DNA of 6,124 nucleotides from an uncultured bacterium (GTDB lineage Bacteria > Actinomycetota > Actinomycetes > S36-B12). How positions within the stretch are numbered: position 1 is the stretch's first letter; each line of letters starts with the position of its first letter. The DNA is taken from contig CAITYI010000202.1 of assembly GCA_903896585.1 (NCBI GenBank), positions 1 through 6,124 of the forward strand, written 5' to 3'. The position numbers were made by a program, and so were the translations under genes. Below the pieces are notes generated by a model, which made no database searches, was not told where the DNA came from, and was given only the letters and a program-made list of their open reading frames with translations. Shown piece after piece: positions 5,627 through 6,124 of the stretch.

Positions 5627-5639
5627 TACGTTGGCCGAA
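5627..5639 (+). promoter_or_regulatory. Possible -10 box for a leaderless lipoprotein transcript
   Basis: TACGTT (5627-5632) fits TANNNT and lies 6 nt before ATG 5639, so transcription would begin at or next to the start codon. No Shine-Dalgarno sequence precedes this ATG, which agrees with leaderless translation, common in actinobacteria. No clear -35 box is visible. Confidence 0.3.
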
Positions 5640-6112
5640 TGCGGAATTCAAAAATCGCGTCGATTGCCTCGGTGGTACTTGTGGGGATAATCCTACTGAG
5701 CGGTTGCGGCGGTTCAGAGGAAGGCGCAGCCCAGACCGAATCAGAAACGGCGACAACAGAGATTGTCGTGGGAAGTCAGCAACTGCTGACCGACCAAAGA
5801 ATCACCGTATTGGATCAAAAAGTGGAGTACCCAAAAAAGGGTGCGGCGCAAATCTCCAGTGCAATAACCACCTTGGAGCCCGGACAGGAAACCGGATGGC
5901 AACTGCACCGGATTCCAGTCCTCGTGTACGTAATGTCGGGCACCTACACGGTGGAATATGAAGCCGGGGTCACCAAAGAATTCCCAGCCGGTAGCTCATT
6001 TATTCAAGCGGTCAAAACCAATTACAACGGGATCAATAAGAGTGAGGACACCGTTCAACTTTTGACCGTGTACATGGGAGCACAGGGCAAAAGAAATAGC
6101 GTGATGCGTTAG
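5639..6112 (+). CDS. Cupin-domain lipoprotein with a depleted metal site
   Basis: A 157-residue protein. Residues 1-22 form a lipoprotein signal (MRNSK, hydrophobic core, lipobox LLSGC), with Cys23 as the lipidated residue. A Gly, Glu and Thr-rich linker follows to about residue 42. The cupin_2 barrel covers about 55-148. Motif 1 is GQETGWQLHRIPVLVYVMSG (82-101) and motif 2 includes FPAG (115-118), then a TNYNGIN segment (127-133) where homologues have a His. Of the usual His-x-His...Glu...His metal ligands only His90 remains; Gln88, Val94 and Tyr129 take the other places. It may therefore bind a ligand without a metal, or use a different site. ATG 5639 is chosen because it gives a proper lipoprotein signal; the frame is open upstream to 5561, but that part overlaps the divergent yczE-like gene. 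Its function is unknown. The protein is expected on the outer face of the cytoplasmic membrane. Confidence 0.85.
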   Translation: MRNSKIASIASVVLVGIILLSGCGGSEEGAAQTESETATTEIVVGSQQLLTDQRITVLDQKVEYPKKGAAQISSAITTLEPGQETGWQLHRIPVLVYVMSGTYTVEYEAGVTKEFPAGSSFIQAVKTNYNGINKSEDTVQLLTVYMGAQGKRNSVMR

Positions 6113-6124
6113 GCCGGTCGGCGG

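Noticed and set aside
5561..5638. Longer start for the lipoprotein at 5561.
   Set aside because: It would overlap the divergent yczE-like gene start and bury the lipoprotein signal 26 residues inside.

Overview
The window looks like a chromosomal segment of a mid-GC actinobacterium, possibly an aquatic one. The reasons are GTG starts on two + strand genes, close gene packing with a 7-nt gap, a 2-nt gap and an 8-nt overlap, a photolyase whose motifs fit the actinobacterial branch of the FeS-BCP family, and a C-terminal surface-protein domain of a type I associate with actinobacteria. The lineage is inferred from protein style, not from a marker gene. There are no RNA genes, transposases, phage genes or CRISPR arrays.

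Left part (+ strand, 1-2043). The window opens inside a gene for a probable extracellular beta-sandwich protein, of which only the C-terminus is visible. Seven bases later comes a proline racemase-family enzyme whose two catalytic positions are Ser and Thr instead of Cys. After a 129-nt gap with a plausible promoter and a strong Shine-Dalgarno sequence comes a secreted ferritin-like DUF2202 protein.

Middle (2044-2311) is the only long non-coding stretch and the least ordinary part of the window. It starts right after the DUF2202 stop codon with five to six tandem copies of a 14-bp unit. The array runs into a strong inverted repeat. A second block of potential RNA structure follows and ends in a short GC stem that would cover the ribosome binding site of the next gene, an EamA/DMT-type membrane transporter (2312-3148).

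Right part. A compact minus-strand operon reads yczE-like membrane protein (5587-4883), then FeS-cluster bacterial photolyase/cryptochrome (4890-3355), then a 73-residue two-helix membrane protein (3352-3131). The first pair overlaps by 8 nt and the second is separated by 2 nt; the last gene runs 18 nt into the convergent transporter gene. Divergent from the operon, across 51 bp, is a lipoprotein with a cupin domain that has lost most of its metal ligands (5639-6112).

I see no single coherent multi-gene system. The minus-strand operon is the only clear functional unit, presumably for light or UV-damage response plus membrane proteins of unknown role. The items most worth a second look are the repeat and hairpin block with the structured leader at 2052-2302, the Ser/Thr racemase homologue and the metal-site-poor cupin lipoprotein.
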